A stretch of DNA of 64,000 nucleotides from Paenibacillus graminis. Lineage in GTDB: Bacteria; Bacillota; Bacilli; Paenibacillales; Paenibacillaceae. The notes beneath the pieces are model-generated. The model was not told the origin of the DNA and did no database searches. It saw only the letters and a list, made by a program, of their open reading frames with translations. Position numbers and translations under genes: made by a program. Shown piece after piece: positions 8,498-16,953 of the stretch (within the stretch, counting starts at the first letter, position 1; every line of letters starts with the position of its first letter). Location: assembly GCF_000758705.1 (NCBI RefSeq), contig NZ_CP009287.1, forward strand, positions 4,650,001 to 4,714,000, written 5' to 3'.

Positions 8498-9166
8498 TCA
8501 CCGGTTGCGGAAATCGAACTGGCGCTCAAAACAGTACCGGATAATTTTTTGCCGCTCCGAATCTGTAATGGATGCGAATTTCAGCATCACCAGATTGCGG
8601 CCGGTTTCCAAAGTCTTGATCCGCACGATCTCACCTTCGAAGTTCACATGCTCCGTGCTGCCGTTCCGGTAGGGAATCATTAGCCAGCAGAAGAGCTTCC
8701 CTCCTACCTCAAGCTGTACCTTAGCATCGCTCAGAAATGAAGTTCCGCCGCCCCCGATATCTTCAGTACGCACCAGAAAACGGCTGCCGAGGGCATCTTT
8801 TACCGCCAGTTCAAGCTCGGCATTCACCCGGAAGAAGCTGCGGCGCTGAATTTTGAAGATGGAATCTGCCGCCGGTTTTCTTATTTTGACCATACGGATC
8901 ACATCTTCTTTGAAGCCAATGACATGGGTATTAAAATAATTTTTGATCCCGCCCTCTGTGAGAAAATAGACGGAGAGCTCGTCCCCGATAAACAGCTTTT
9001 TCAGCCTTCCGTTGTTTTCCTGCATCGGGACTTCAATCAGAAAAGCCTCTTCTTCCATTTCTGCAATTCTGGATCTATATTCCACTTCTGCCTCAGCAGC
9101 ATCGCTTGAAGCAACCTGTATATATAGATATTCGTTGATTTTCGGATACAAGCCTGTCACCGCCAC
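8498..9166 (-). CDS. motI: PilZ-domain c-di-GMP-binding flagellar protein (MotI/YpfA-like)
   Basis: A 222-residue protein with an N-terminal YcgR-like beta domain (about residues 10-100) and a C-terminal PilZ domain beginning IQRRSFFRV, the RxxxR c-di-GMP-binding motif. The second motif, usually (D/N)xSxxG, reads DIGGGG, so the Ser is Gly. In B. subtilis the homologue YpfA (MotI/DgrA) binds c-di-GMP and inhibits flagellar rotation by contacting MotA. The GTG at 9166 has no clear ribosome binding site, so the exact N-terminus is uncertain. The flanks cmk and ypeB are the same as in Bacillus. Confidence 0.85.
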   Translation of the reverse strand: MAVTGLYPKINEYLYIQVASSDAAEAEVEYRSRIAEMEEEAFLIEVPMQENNGRLKKLFIGDELSVYFLTEGGIKNYFNTHVIGFKEDVIRMVKIRKPAADSIFKIQRRSFFRVNAELELAVKDALGSRFLVRTEDIGGGGTSFLSDAKVQLEVGGKLFCWLMIPYRNGSTEHVNFEGEIVRIKTLETGRNLVMLKFASITDSERQKIIRYCFERQFDFRNR

Positions 9167-9315
9167 ATGATTAAGTTATTAATTCTAAAGCTGATTATAG
9201 CATGGAGGTTAAATACCTGGTGAGAAATATTATTCCGGTTTTGAATCACACCAAAAAGGCGCATTCCATAACGGACTGCCCCTTCATGATTGATCAACGT
9301 ATTATACGGAACAAA

Positions 9316-10674
9316 TTATTTATCCTGTGCCCCTGAGGAGGTTCTGATCTCTTCCACCGCTTCCTCATGGCCGTCTGCCGCATTTAAGTAAATCCGGTAC
9401 TGCGAGCCGTTGATTCTGCCTCCGAACTCATAGGTCAATACCTCTTCGGCATCTTCATTTTCAATCAAGGCCAGCCTGTTGTACATCTCTTTGAATTCCG
9501 GATGCAGCACTTTGCGGGCAGCGGCCAGTGTCATCCCCGGTTTGGGAATCTTCCGCTTCTCCTGCCGTTCACGGACATAATCGCTTGCCTGAAAACCTGT
9601 GGCATCCCCGGTATCCAATCCAACGCGGACAGTTATTTTCTCCGGATAGATCAGTACCCCGTCACGGCTTGTTACAAAGGTCAGGTTGCCCAAATTATCG
9701 TATCTGTCTGCACTTACAGCCGTCATGCTCGGATACCCTTTTTGCTCCAGGAAGGCCCCCGCTTTGGCAACGGCCTGTTTCATCGAGACTTGAGCCGGAC
9801 CGACGCTTCGGTTGTCATTATAGGAGATCAGCAGTCCACCCTCCACAGTAAAATCCATACTGATCGGCTGTTGGTGATTCTGGCTTGAAACCGTAGCGGT
9901 ATAGGATGCCCACTCGGTTCCCTTGCCGTTCTCCTTAACTTCTACATTCGCATTCCTGCCGATATCGGCAAATTTGAGCGCTTTGCGTTTCACATCTTCG
10001 GCTGTAACCGGCTTGCCTCCCAGCTTTTTCACAGACCGTTTATCATAAATGCTGGCTACAGAAGGTCCATAATCCAGTTCAGGATAAGCAGCCACCCGTT
10101 TGTCCACCGTTTTAAAGCCGTCGATAATCGTGTTATCTTCCGCCTTATCCTCTGTTGCCAGTGCAGATTCTACGTCCATCCAGCGGAGCCTGCTCGTGAT
10201 GACTTTGTTCTGTACCTCCTGCAGATCCTTGGAGATTTCACCCGAGTTCTTATAGAGCGCCTTTAAATTGCCAATTTCATTGTCAGTGAGCGGTTTCTTG
10301 GTAAAATCGCGCACCGCAGCCTTGTAGGAGAAGTTGGCGATTTTTGATAAAAACTCCTCTGTTTCACTGAATGGCAGCAGGGTTAGCGGCAGCTGATTGA
10401 TCTCATTTTGCGCTTCACTGGTCAACCGCCAGACATTCACAAGACCTTTGCGGTGCATATCATTCGAAGTACTGTTAACAGCCAGAGTATTCCCAAGCTC
10501 CCCGTGCAGCTGCTCCACGTGATAGGAGAGGTCATGAAAGGCCCGCTGGTACTGGTTCTCCGCTTTGATCAGAATCGAGTTCTTTTCCTGGTTCTCCTGG
10601 TACCCCCACACAAGCGCTCCGACCAGCAAGAGCGCGGTAATCGGGAACATTAAAGCACTTAATCTTTTGTACAT
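9316..10674 (-). CDS. ypeB: Spore germination protein YpeB
   Basis: A 452-residue protein with one N-terminal transmembrane helix (about residues 9-25), a long helical region and a C-terminal half with PepSY-type repeats (around KRKALKFADI, SMKQAVAKAGAFLEQKGYP and TLAAARKVLHPEF). YpeB is a spore protein needed for stability and localisation of the cortex-lytic enzyme SleB. In Bacillus sleB lies directly upstream in the same operon; here no sleB is in the window, and upstream are a tiny zinc-ribbon gene and prsW. ATG at 10674. Assignment rests on full-length similarity and synteny. Confidence 0.9.
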   Translation of the reverse strand: MYKRLSALMFPITALLLVGALVWGYQENQEKNSILIKAENQYQRAFHDLSYHVEQLHGELGNTLAVNSTSNDMHRKGLVNVWRLTSEAQNEINQLPLTLLPFSETEEFLSKIANFSYKAAVRDFTKKPLTDNEIGNLKALYKNSGEISKDLQEVQNKVITSRLRWMDVESALATEDKAEDNTIIDGFKTVDKRVAAYPELDYGPSVASIYDKRSVKKLGGKPVTAEDVKRKALKFADIGRNANVEVKENGKGTEWASYTATVSSQNHQQPISMDFTVEGGLLISYNDNRSVGPAQVSMKQAVAKAGAFLEQKGYPSMTAVSADRYDNLGNLTFVTSRDGVLIYPEKITVRVGLDTGDATGFQASDYVRERQEKRKIPKPGMTLAAARKVLHPEFKEMYNRLALIENEDAEEVLTYEFGGRINGSQYRIYLNAADGHEEAVEEIRTSSGAQDK

Positions 10675-10785
10675 AGGACCGCAAGACTCCCTTCAATAGC
10701 TTATTGCCGTTAGTTTGACAATAACTGAGAAGTCTTATGCACCGGAACGGCCTGCAACTTGAAGAGAATACTTCCAAAAACCCGG

Positions 10786-10932
10786 CTAAGCCCGTTCTTC
10801 AATCTCAAAGCCGCTGCTGCTGTTACAGAGACATTGCTTGAAGCCGGTCTGGATAATTCCCTGCTCCTTGTTTCCTCTTAATATGTAGCTTTCGCCGCAC
10901 TGTTTGCAGATGATCCGGACTTTTACACGCAA
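10786..10932 (-). CDS. 48-residue zinc-ribbon protein
   Basis: A short ORF with TTG start at 10932 and a GAGCGAGGTG purine stretch about 9 nt upstream. The product carries ICKQCGES near the start and QCLCNS in the second half: two CxxC-like pairs (Cys9/Cys12 and Cys34/Cys36) that could bind one zinc ion, though the second pair is C-x-C. It has a charged C-terminus ending EERA. It lies between ypeB and prsW on the same strand and is not in the B. subtilis arrangement. Function unknown; it is a plausible but unproven gene. Confidence 0.55.
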   Translation of the reverse strand: MRVKVRIICKQCGESYILRGNKEQGIIQTGFKQCLCNSSSGFEIEERA

Positions 10933-11007
10933 AAAAAGACACCTCGCTCCTCTCTGGAATTCCTTGCATACGGAACTATCCGATAAGATTAAGTGTGTCC
11001 ACCTCTA

Positions 11008-11703
11008 CTATAGGTTAATCTCTTCTTCACGCTTTAGGAAGCGGAATGGGGAGCGGCTGTTGGCACGGGCAACCTTGCCCATCCCGCCATACCATAATAC
11101 GGCCATCAGGGGCACGATGAACCAAATCCAGGTATTGGTCATCGTACTGAGGATAAAATCATAGATTCCATGCCACAACCAAGGCAGCAGCAAGGATATG
11201 AATAAAATCCCTCTTGTCCGGACTCCTCCTGAGAACTTGGCCCTGCCCATATGGTATCCCATAATGACGCCAAACATAGCATGCCCCGATACCGGAAGCA
11301 GCGCGCGCATGAACATAGAGCCGATTGAAGCGTGGCTGTACCAGGCATACATTATATTTTCTATTGTTGCAAAGCCTAGCGATATCGCTACAGCATATAG
11401 TATTCCATCATATGGCTCGTCAAACTCGGTATGATTGTAGATCATATGGTACAGCACAAACCACTTCAAGCATTCTTCTACGCCGGACGAAATCAGAAAT
11501 GAGTCAACGTAAGGTCCGCCGTCCAGTCCAAGCACAAGCCCTCTTTGAATAATCATAATGGGAAACACAATCAAAAGACCCAGCAGAAACACCTTCAGAA
11601 CCATATGAAGCGGCTCCTGATCATACTTGTCCTTTAGATAGAAAAAAGTCAGCAGGGCAAGTCCCGGTGCCACTGCTGACGAAATGACCGATAACAAAAG
11701 CAC
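11008..11703 (-). CDS. prsW: PrsW-family intramembrane metalloprotease
   Basis: A 231-residue polytopic membrane protease. Family motifs are visible: EECLKW (paired Glu), FATIEN, the His in SGHAMFG, and WHGIYDF. In B. subtilis PrsW performs site-1 cleavage of anti-sigma factor RsiW, releasing SigW under envelope stress. The start is GTG at 11703 with GGGAGG 7 nt upstream. It is found near ypeB in Bacillus as well. No rsiW/sigW lies in this window, so the substrate here is an inference from the family. Confidence 0.92.
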   Translation of the reverse strand: MLLLSVISSAVAPGLALLTFFYLKDKYDQEPLHMVLKVFLLGLLIVFPIMIIQRGLVLGLDGGPYVDSFLISSGVEECLKWFVLYHMIYNHTEFDEPYDGILYAVAISLGFATIENIMYAWYSHASIGSMFMRALLPVSGHAMFGVIMGYHMGRAKFSGGVRTRGILFISLLLPWLWHGIYDFILSTMTNTWIWFIVPLMAVLWYGGMGKVARANSRSPFRFLKREEEINL

Positions 11704-11799
11704 CGATTCCCCTCCCCGCGTCTAATTATCCTCTGTGCATACTGCCCTAAGATAAACGGAAAAGGGCCCTGAGTAATGCTCTTCCAAGCCCTTCCACCG

Positions 11800-12414
11800 T
11801 TATTGCTGGCGTTTGAAATGAGTGCAGATCAGTTCTATAGCATTCTCCGGCATGACCGTCTTACCATACTCAGCCAGCATAGCTTCGGTTACCGGCGACG
11901 AATCGCCGAACTCGGAGAGCACACCGACAAGCCCGGACAATGTGGCTTCCTCAAATTCCTTCGGATCAAAGTAGAGATACCATATATCATTATAAGAATA
12001 CAGTTTTCCTTGAGAAGTAATATTGCCGATGAGCACATGAGCTGCTTCAACCAAAGCCTCAAAATCACGGAATGCATATACAATGGAATCGCTTTGTTCC
12101 AGAGTTACTTCCATTTCGTAAATTTCCTCGGGCAATTCTTCTTCACCGGACGCACCGTACTGATGGTGATCATATTTTCCCCTAGTCACTATAACGACCA
12201 TGCCTTGCGCGGGCAATGCGAATACTTCCACGGCAAGCGGACCTGTAGCGTCGAAACCAAGTTCACTGTACGCCTGATCCATCATTTCCGTAAACAAGTC
12301 ATGCACCTTGGGAACTTCCTGCCACATATCTTCCTTCTGGATGCCCCGCTCGCTCAGGTCGTCAAAAGTGAGGAAAATCCGTATCTTATCTTGACTTAAT
12401 CGCTCTATTCTCAT
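11800..12414 (-). CDS. mecA: Adaptor protein MecA
   Basis: A 204-residue ClpC adaptor. The N-terminal domain MRIERLSQDKIRIFLTFDDL (about 1-80) binds substrates such as ComK; the C-terminal part (about 105-200) with DFEALVEAAH and the YLYFDP segment binds ClpC. An acidic linker lies between them. The start is ATG 12414 because AAAGGAGG is 8 nt upstream; a longer frame to 12441 runs through that site. B. subtilis has MecA and its paralogue YpbH; this could be either, though placement next to prsW favours the ypbH locus. Confidence in the family is high. Confidence 0.9.
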   Translation of the reverse strand: MRIERLSQDKIRIFLTFDDLSERGIQKEDMWQEVPKVHDLFTEMMDQAYSELGFDATGPLAVEVFALPAQGMVVIVTRGKYDHHQYGASGEEELPEEIYEMEVTLEQSDSIVYAFRDFEALVEAAHVLIGNITSQGKLYSYNDIWYLYFDPKEFEEATLSGLVGVLSEFGDSSPVTEAMLAEYGKTVMPENAIELICTHFKRQQ

Positions 12415-12562
12415 GACAGGATCCTCCTTTTGCAAGCTCATTTATTATAATGTATGATGAGTCCCGAGTAATGAGCCAAAAATAGTTACTATGTATGTAT
12501 GTTATCATTTTGCAACGGCAAATGCACGTAAATAAAAAATTATTTCCGGAAGCGGTTTGCTA

Positions 12563-12607
12563 AAAAAAAGAATCATTTTGACGACACTTGATCCCCAAAA
12601 TGATTCT
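12563..12607 (-). terminator. Terminator after the 123-residue membrane protein
   Basis: An 11-bp inverted repeat (AGAATCATTTT at 12569-12579 with its complement at 12597-12607) is followed on the minus strand by eight T residues, about 20 nt past the stop at 12626. Confidence 0.88.
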
Positions 12608-12625
12608 GCTGCAGCTTACCCGCTT

Positions 12626-12997
12626 TTACAGTCCCGGTATGGCGGTATGTGTATCCTTGAGAATTTGCTCGACTTCATGCTTCACATCAGGGTTGCTGCG
12701 GATAAAATCCTTCAGCATTCTAAGATTGTTTTCCCTGTTTTGGGCGTTGGTTTCTCCCTTATGTTCACTGCTGCTATGGGCACTGTGTGCCCCGCTGTCA
12801 TGATTCCCGCTGGAAGCCGTTCTTCCGAAGCCGGTCATGGCCATGTCCATGATTTTATCCTTCGCTTTATCACCGGCGCCGCGCATCGAACCGTTCTGCT
12901 GAAGCAGGCCCGACATCAGGGCTCCCCGTTTTTTGGACATCATCATACTGACGGCTGCACCCAGCAGCACTCCGCTTAAAAATGACGAAGTATTCAT
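12626..12997 (-). CDS. Hypothetical membrane-anchored protein
   Basis: A 123-residue protein. The start is ATG 12997 with AAGGAGG 8 nt upstream, rather than the longer frame to 13027. The N-terminus MNTSSFLSGVLLGAAVSMMMSKKRG is a glycine-containing single membrane helix ending in basic residues, reminiscent of YtxH-type small stress proteins. A central stretch is rich in Ser, His and Gly; the C-terminal ~35 residues (RMLKDFIRSNPDVKHEVEQILKD) look like a helical hairpin. It is followed by a strong terminator and is transcribed away from the polysaccharide deacetylase. Function unknown. Confidence 0.7.
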   Translation of the reverse strand: MNTSSFLSGVLLGAAVSMMMSKKRGALMSGLLQQNGSMRGAGDKAKDKIMDMAMTGFGRTASSGNHDSGAHSAHSSSEHKGETNAQNRENNLRMLKDFIRSNPDVKHEVEQILKDTHTAIPGL

Positions 12998-13082
12998 ATC
13001 TCTAACCTCCTTGTATGGTAAAATCATGTTTAGTGTTCGCGGAAAGATTGCGGCTCATACAGCCAAACAACAAGAAAGCGAG

Positions 13083-14045
13083 ATGAAAAAAGTGGGTAAA
13101 ACAACATCAATGCTGCTGCTGTCCGCTCTTTTGCTGTCAGCCTGCAGCAATGGCGGCAACAGCGGGAATACAGCGGCTGAAGCTACAGTGCAGCCCACAG
13201 CAGCTGCCGCACAAGCAGCACCGGAGCCTTCGGCCAAGGCCACCGCTAGCCCGGAAGCAAGCTCAGCCCCTGAGGCGGAACCGTCTGCCGCACCGGCCAC
13301 AGCGGGTGCAGCCTCAAGCACCGCGCCGCAGCCTGCAGGCAACAACGTTGCGGTGTCCGGCGAGCAGCCAGCCGGCGGTGATACTGCCGCCGCAGAAGTC
13401 CCGCTGCTTTACCACATGAACAAAAATTATGACATTGTACCCAATGAGGAAGGCACTAACAAAAAGGTCGTCCTGCTCACCTTCGATGATGGACCAAAGG
13501 AAGCGGATATGATCAATTCCCTGATCGATACACTCGATAAGCATCATGCGAAGGCTATTTTCTTCGTAAACGGCTACCGCGTGAAGGAACACCCTGAGCT
13601 GCTGAAACTCATCAAAGACCGCGGCGGCATTATCGGCAACCACAGCTGGGACCATATCGTACTGAAGGACAAGCCAGCCGCTGAAGTGAAGAAGCAGATT
13701 GAGGATGTGCAGAATATTGTCAAGGAAGTCACCGGTGAAGCTCCGCACTTCTTCCGTCCGCCCCATGGGGCAGGCGGAGATGTAGGCAAGAAGATTGCTG
13801 CTGAAAACGGCCTGCTGTATATGACCTGGTCCGTCGGCTCCCTGGACTGGGAAATGAAGGAGAAGGACAGCAACAAAACAGCGAAGCTGATCACCAACGT
13901 GACAGATCAGCTGCATTCCGGCAGCAACATCCTGATGCATGAGCTTCCGTGGACCGTAGAAGCGCTGGATAAGCTGCTGACCACTCTGGAGGGCAAGGGT
14001 TACAGCTTTGTCGATCCCCGGAGCATCGAACTCAAGATGCGCTAA
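13083..14045 (+). CDS. Polysaccharide deacetylase lipoprotein
   Basis: A 320-residue secreted lipoprotein. The signal LLLSALLLSAC gives a lipid-anchored Cys at about residue 20, followed by ~85 residues rich in Ala, Pro, Glu and Ser, probably a wall-spanning spacer. The NodB homology domain (about 125-310) has TFDDG (Asp135/Asp136), the metal-binding NHSWDH, RPPHGAGG and the later MHE segment. It should remove N-acetyl groups from peptidoglycan or another wall glycan outside the membrane. ATG at 13083 has only a weak AAAGCGAG upstream; the longer frame to 12933 would cover a divergent gene's start. A terminator follows. Confidence 0.9.
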   Translation: MKKVGKTTSMLLLSALLLSACSNGGNSGNTAAEATVQPTAAAAQAAPEPSAKATASPEASSAPEAEPSAAPATAGAASSTAPQPAGNNVAVSGEQPAGGDTAAAEVPLLYHMNKNYDIVPNEEGTNKKVVLLTFDDGPKEADMINSLIDTLDKHHAKAIFFVNGYRVKEHPELLKLIKDRGGIIGNHSWDHIVLKDKPAAEVKKQIEDVQNIVKEVTGEAPHFFRPPHGAGGDVGKKIAAENGLLYMTWSVGSLDWEMKEKDSNKTAKLITNVTDQLHSGSNILMHELPWTVEALDKLLTTLEGKGYSFVDPRSIELKMR

Positions 14046-14183
14046 GCTGCTGCAGAACTTGCTGCTGCAATGAGCAACACGTGTATAGTTGCTGCGGCAA
14101 TGGACAAAAATGGATGGGTACTGTCGGAGCTGCCTAATGAGCAACACGGCTTCGAGTATAGTTGCTGCTGCAACAAGTAGAAA
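14046..14183. repeat. Imperfect direct repeats downstream of the deacetylase
   Basis: Two related stretches beginning AATGAGCAACACG and running into GTATAGTTGCTGC lie around 14069 and 14137, about 68 bp apart, within GCTGCTGCAA-rich sequence. They are not in a plausible reading frame. They look like non-coding repeats. Confidence 0.55.
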
Positions 14184-14216
14184 CGGGTACCGTCCTTATA
14201 GGGCGGTACCCATTTT
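14184..14216 (+). terminator. Terminator of the deacetylase gene
   Basis: An 11-bp stem (14185-14195 with 14201-14211, one G-U pair) built on GGGTACCG is followed by ATTTTAACG. It lies about 140 nt beyond the stop at 14045. Confidence 0.75.
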
Positions 14217-14264
14217 AACGGGATAACTTATAACGCGAAGCATATAAATTATATTTTGAACAAA

Positions 14265-14306
14265 ACGGCTGCGCTGTCCTTCAGTTGCACGTGTCCGTGC
14301 AGCCGT
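14265..14306. repeat. Inverted repeat, ACGGCTGC family member
   Basis: ACGGCTGC (14265-14272) and GCAGCCGT (14299-14306) enclose a 26-nt loop containing GCTGTCCT. It shares its arm with hairpins at 14840 and 20312 and may be a terminator remnant. Confidence 0.5.
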
Positions 14307-14393
14307 CTTTGATTTCAGTCAAGCGTTACCTGGAACGACTCCCATGAATCCTGCGGTAACTCCAAGTGGAAGAAAGGGAACTCATTTACCTCT

Positions 14394-14580
14394 GCCGCCC
14401 ACTTCTGAATAAATCAAAGGTATTTTTACCTCTCTTTTCACTCAGCCGCCTATTCCTAGCCAAATCAAGGGTATTTTTACCTCTCCTTTCACTCAGCCGC
14501 CTACTTCTAGCCAAATCAGGGGTATTTTTACCTCTCCTTTCACTCAGCCGCCCACTTCTGAACAAATCTAAGGTATTTAC
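14394..14580. repeat. 51-bp tandem repeat, about 3.6 copies
   Basis: Units start at GCCGCC at 14394, 14445, 14496 and 14547, exactly 51 bp apart, differing at only a few positions. Each has GGTATTTTTACC, a small self-complementary motif. Because 51 is divisible by three, both strands show repetitive open frames (17-residue repeats), but these lack ribosome binding sites and resemble no protein family, so the stretch is read as non-coding. Confidence 0.85.
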
Positions 14581-14839
14581 AGCTTCAGCCGTTGTTTTCG
14601 GACAGACTGGAATGCGGTACGCTCTCCCGCATAGCATGGTTAGGACATCCATTGTTGACCGTGCATCTTGTGAGAGTTCCTTACAACACGATGAGTTCCC
14701 TTTAAGGCCCTTCCACGCTAAAGCGGACTGCGAAAGCCGTTATTGGCGGAGGTGTCATTCATTCCGCCAATGCGCCGTTCCCCAATCCGCCATTCCGCAG
14801 CACAAACGGACTGTTTCTCCCATAGAAGCTATATAAAAT

Positions 14840-14879
14840 AAACGGCTCCGTCGTCCATCAATGGACAACGAAGCCGTTT
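14840..14879 (-). terminator. Strong hairpin, probable terminator
   Basis: An 18-bp stem (14841-14858 with 14861-14878; two G-U pairs) with a 2-nt loop. On the minus strand it is followed by TATTTTATATAG, so it may terminate the metallophosphoesterase transcript, whose stop is about 200 nt upstream. Confidence 0.65.
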
Positions 14880-15081
14880 GAGGTGGGTTGAACAAAGAGT
14901 TTCCGTTACAGGACCGATTCCCCTTCATTTCAAGCTGAATGAAAGGTTTAACAGATCTGAATCTGAACCGGCAGGAAGTGTTGAAAGGCGGATTGGAATA
15001 CCAGCCGCTTCACATCAACCCTCATGCGGGGTTTTCAATCTTACGGCTTTTTAATGTTCTACTGTGTATCTGCCGCAGATA

Positions 15082-15927
15082 CTAACAGCGCTGCCCTGCT
15101 CCACGGCGGAGCGTCAGAACATGCATTTCTGCGCGGCTCCCCCAGCGCAGCGGAAGATGAGCGGTGCCGAAGCCGCGGCTGATCAGCATTCTGGCTTTTG
15201 TTCCGGAGCCGTCTTTTCTCGGAATAACATAGTGGCCGGCGTTATAGTGGCGGTAGAAAGGATCAACATGCCTATGGCCGACAAAAGGCAACACCACCTG
15301 GCCGCCATGGGTATGGCCGGCAAGTACAAGGTCAGCCGGGACTTCGGATTGCCGGGACAGCCAGAGCGGATCGTGGACAAGAATGATCCGGAAGAGCGCG
15401 GCCTCTGCACCGGACAACGGCGGCAGCGGCCTATATGCCTTCTTGCCGCCTGTGCGCGGAAAATCCACCCCGGTAAGCAGGAGCATGCCCCCATTTTTTT
15501 GTATCATAATGTTCTCATCCTGCAGCAGCTTTACTCCACAGCCGCGTATGATATTGTCCACAAGCGTTATATTCGCCCGGTAATCATGATTCCCGTGCAC
15601 AGCATAGGCCGGTGCGAGCGCCGCCGCCAGTGTCATATTATCATACAGGCGTTTCATGGAGGCGCCGTTTTCCGTCAGGTCTCCTCCAAGGAAGACGGCA
15701 TCTATATTCCCTTTCACCGGACTCAGCAGCTTGGCTGGAAGGCGGCGCCGGTGAATGTCTGAAATAAAAAGGATGCGGAAGCCGTCCAGCTCCTTCGGGA
15801 GAGCCTCAAGAAGTATTTCCTCGGCAATAATCCGGTTTTTAAAGGCAGCTGCCAGCATAAGAGATCCAAATAACACCAGAAGCAGCATGCAGATTCCCGC
15901 AAAACCCAGCAGCCATACAGCTACCAT
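15082..15927 (-). CDS. Membrane-anchored metallophosphoesterase
   Basis: About 281 residues: one or two N-terminal transmembrane helices followed by a calcineurin-like phosphoesterase domain. Metal-binding motifs are present: SDIHRR (the D-x-H motif), GGDLTE (GD), HGNHDYR (GNH) and AGHTHGGQ (GHxH). It resembles the YkuE family of membrane-associated phosphoesterases. The ATG at 15927 overlaps the upstream TAG as ATGGTAG; an in-frame GTG at 15966 would add 13 residues and overlap the upstream gene by 46 nt. It is the third gene of a minus-strand operon with a CPBP protease. Substrate unknown. Confidence 0.85.
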   Translation of the reverse strand: MVAVWLLGFAGICMLLLVLFGSLMLAAAFKNRIIAEEILLEALPKELDGFRILFISDIHRRRLPAKLLSPVKGNIDAVFLGGDLTENGASMKRLYDNMTLAAALAPAYAVHGNHDYRANITLVDNIIRGCGVKLLQDENIMIQKNGGMLLLTGVDFPRTGGKKAYRPLPPLSGAEAALFRIILVHDPLWLSRQSEVPADLVLAGHTHGGQVVLPFVGHRHVDPFYRHYNAGHYVIPRKDGSGTKARMLISRGFGTAHLPLRWGSRAEMHVLTLRRGAGQRC

Positions 15928-16298
15928 AAGGTATTTAGATCCGGCGCCCCGATAAGTCCCCACCACAACAGGAAGCCGAGCAGCAGCATAAAAATAATTA
16001 TTAATGAATTAATGAACATTTTGCTGAAACGCAGCCGCTCGGAGGGGTAGCTTTCGGTCCGGGAAGGTGTGGCGGTATCTCCGTCCACAGGGCTTTCGTC
16101 CCGTTTGGACGCTTTCCTGGACGGTGCTGTGGAATAGCGGCTTTTTCTCGACAGAGTACCTGATCCCGCTAGGGGCGTTTCAGCGGCTGTCTGGGATGCG
16201 GATGGCACCCGCGATCGATTTTTCCTTTTGGCGGCAGAGGGTTGTTCAACTTTATTCGGTTTCTTGCGGGACTTCACCCGGCTAAGTTCTTCACTCAT
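15921..16298 (-). CDS. Hypothetical protein, basic Ser-rich with C-terminal membrane helix
   Basis: A 125-residue protein. The first ~90 residues are basic and rich in Ser, Arg, Lys and Pro, probably disordered; residues about 93-115 form a single hydrophobic helix (FINSLIIIFMLLLGFLLWWGL). The predicted topology is tail-anchored. Its ATG overlaps the stop of the upstream CPBP gene by 4 nt and its own stop overlaps the following phosphoesterase, which argues for a real, translationally coupled gene. No family is recognised. Confidence 0.7.
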   Translation of the reverse strand: MSEELSRVKSRKKPNKVEQPSAAKRKNRSRVPSASQTAAETPLAGSGTLSRKSRYSTAPSRKASKRDESPVDGDTATPSRTESYPSERLRFSKMFINSLIIIFMLLLGFLLWWGLIGAPDLNTLW

Positions 16299-16888
16299 GA
16301 CGACCTCCGGTAACGGATCACAAGACCCGAGAACACATCAATAATAAAATGGCACAGAATCGGTGCCCAAAGCGTTCCGGAATGAATATATATGTAGCCC
16401 AGACCATAGCTGCTGAGGAACACCCATCCCGTTGGAATCCAGTGGCGCAGGTAGCGGACATGGATCACGGCAAACAAAATGCTGGTCCAATAAGGCCCAA
16501 ACGTATGCTGAACTGCTCCCCGGAACAACAGCTCCTCGCAAACGGACACAATGGCAGCAATGACAAGTATGTGCCATAATGGCCTTTTACCGAATAACAG
16601 CTCATTAATCCCTCCATCATCCATGCTGTCTTCAGGAACAATATGGGTCAGCAGGAAGTCCACTACCAGCATAATTACAGCGAGCCCGAGGGCCCAAAAC
16701 ACAAAATGTGCGTTGTCCGGAAAATTTAATATGTGAATGGGGTTTCTTTTCTGCAATAATATCCATATCAAGCCGATAAATAAAGTAAGACCCTGCGTTA
16801 TATAGAGATTAAGTAAAAGAAGCTTGTCAGTTAACTGCTGAGGATCAGCTTTTTTGATCTTGATATCGCCAATTTTGAATTTTTTCAT
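16295..16888 (-). CDS. CPBP-family intramembrane glutamic protease
   Basis: A 197-residue polytopic membrane protein with the Abi/CAAX-protease motifs: VCEELLFRG (EExxxR) near residue 122, a conserved His region (FAVIHVRYL) and a final HFIIDVFSG. Related proteins act as prenyl-protein-type or bacteriocin-immunity proteases; the substrate here is unknown. The N-terminal ~25 residues are cytoplasmic and Lys-rich. ATG at 16888. It leads a three-gene minus-strand operon and is divergent from the plus-strand gene at 16954, with ~65 nt between starts. Confidence 0.85.
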   Translation of the reverse strand: MKKFKIGDIKIKKADPQQLTDKLLLLNLYITQGLTLFIGLIWILLQKRNPIHILNFPDNAHFVFWALGLAVIMLVVDFLLTHIVPEDSMDDGGINELLFGKRPLWHILVIAAIVSVCEELLFRGAVQHTFGPYWTSILFAVIHVRYLRHWIPTGWVFLSSYGLGYIYIHSGTLWAPILCHFIIDVFSGLVIRYRRSS

Positions 16889-16953
16889 CGTAACCTGCCT
16901 GTTCTATATTGTTTTTACATAAGATAATTTCCCTAGACGAAGGAGCATTAATT

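Larger units (their letters stand above)
14217..15081. other. Gene-free region
   Basis: About 0.86 kb between the deacetylase terminator and the metallophosphoesterase stop. It holds the inverted repeats at 14265 and 14840 and the 51-bp tandem array. The remaining sequence (14581-14835 and 14880-15081) shows no frame with both a start signal and protein-like composition. Confidence 0.65.

Noticed and set aside
11754..11795. Possible terminator after mecA
   Set aside because: The arms (GAAGGGC/GCCCTTTTC) have a long loop and weak T-run, so it was not supported as a feature.
14366..14836. Open frame with 17-residue repeats over the tandem array
   Set aside because: A 51-bp period automatically gives open repeated frames; no start signal or known family supports it.
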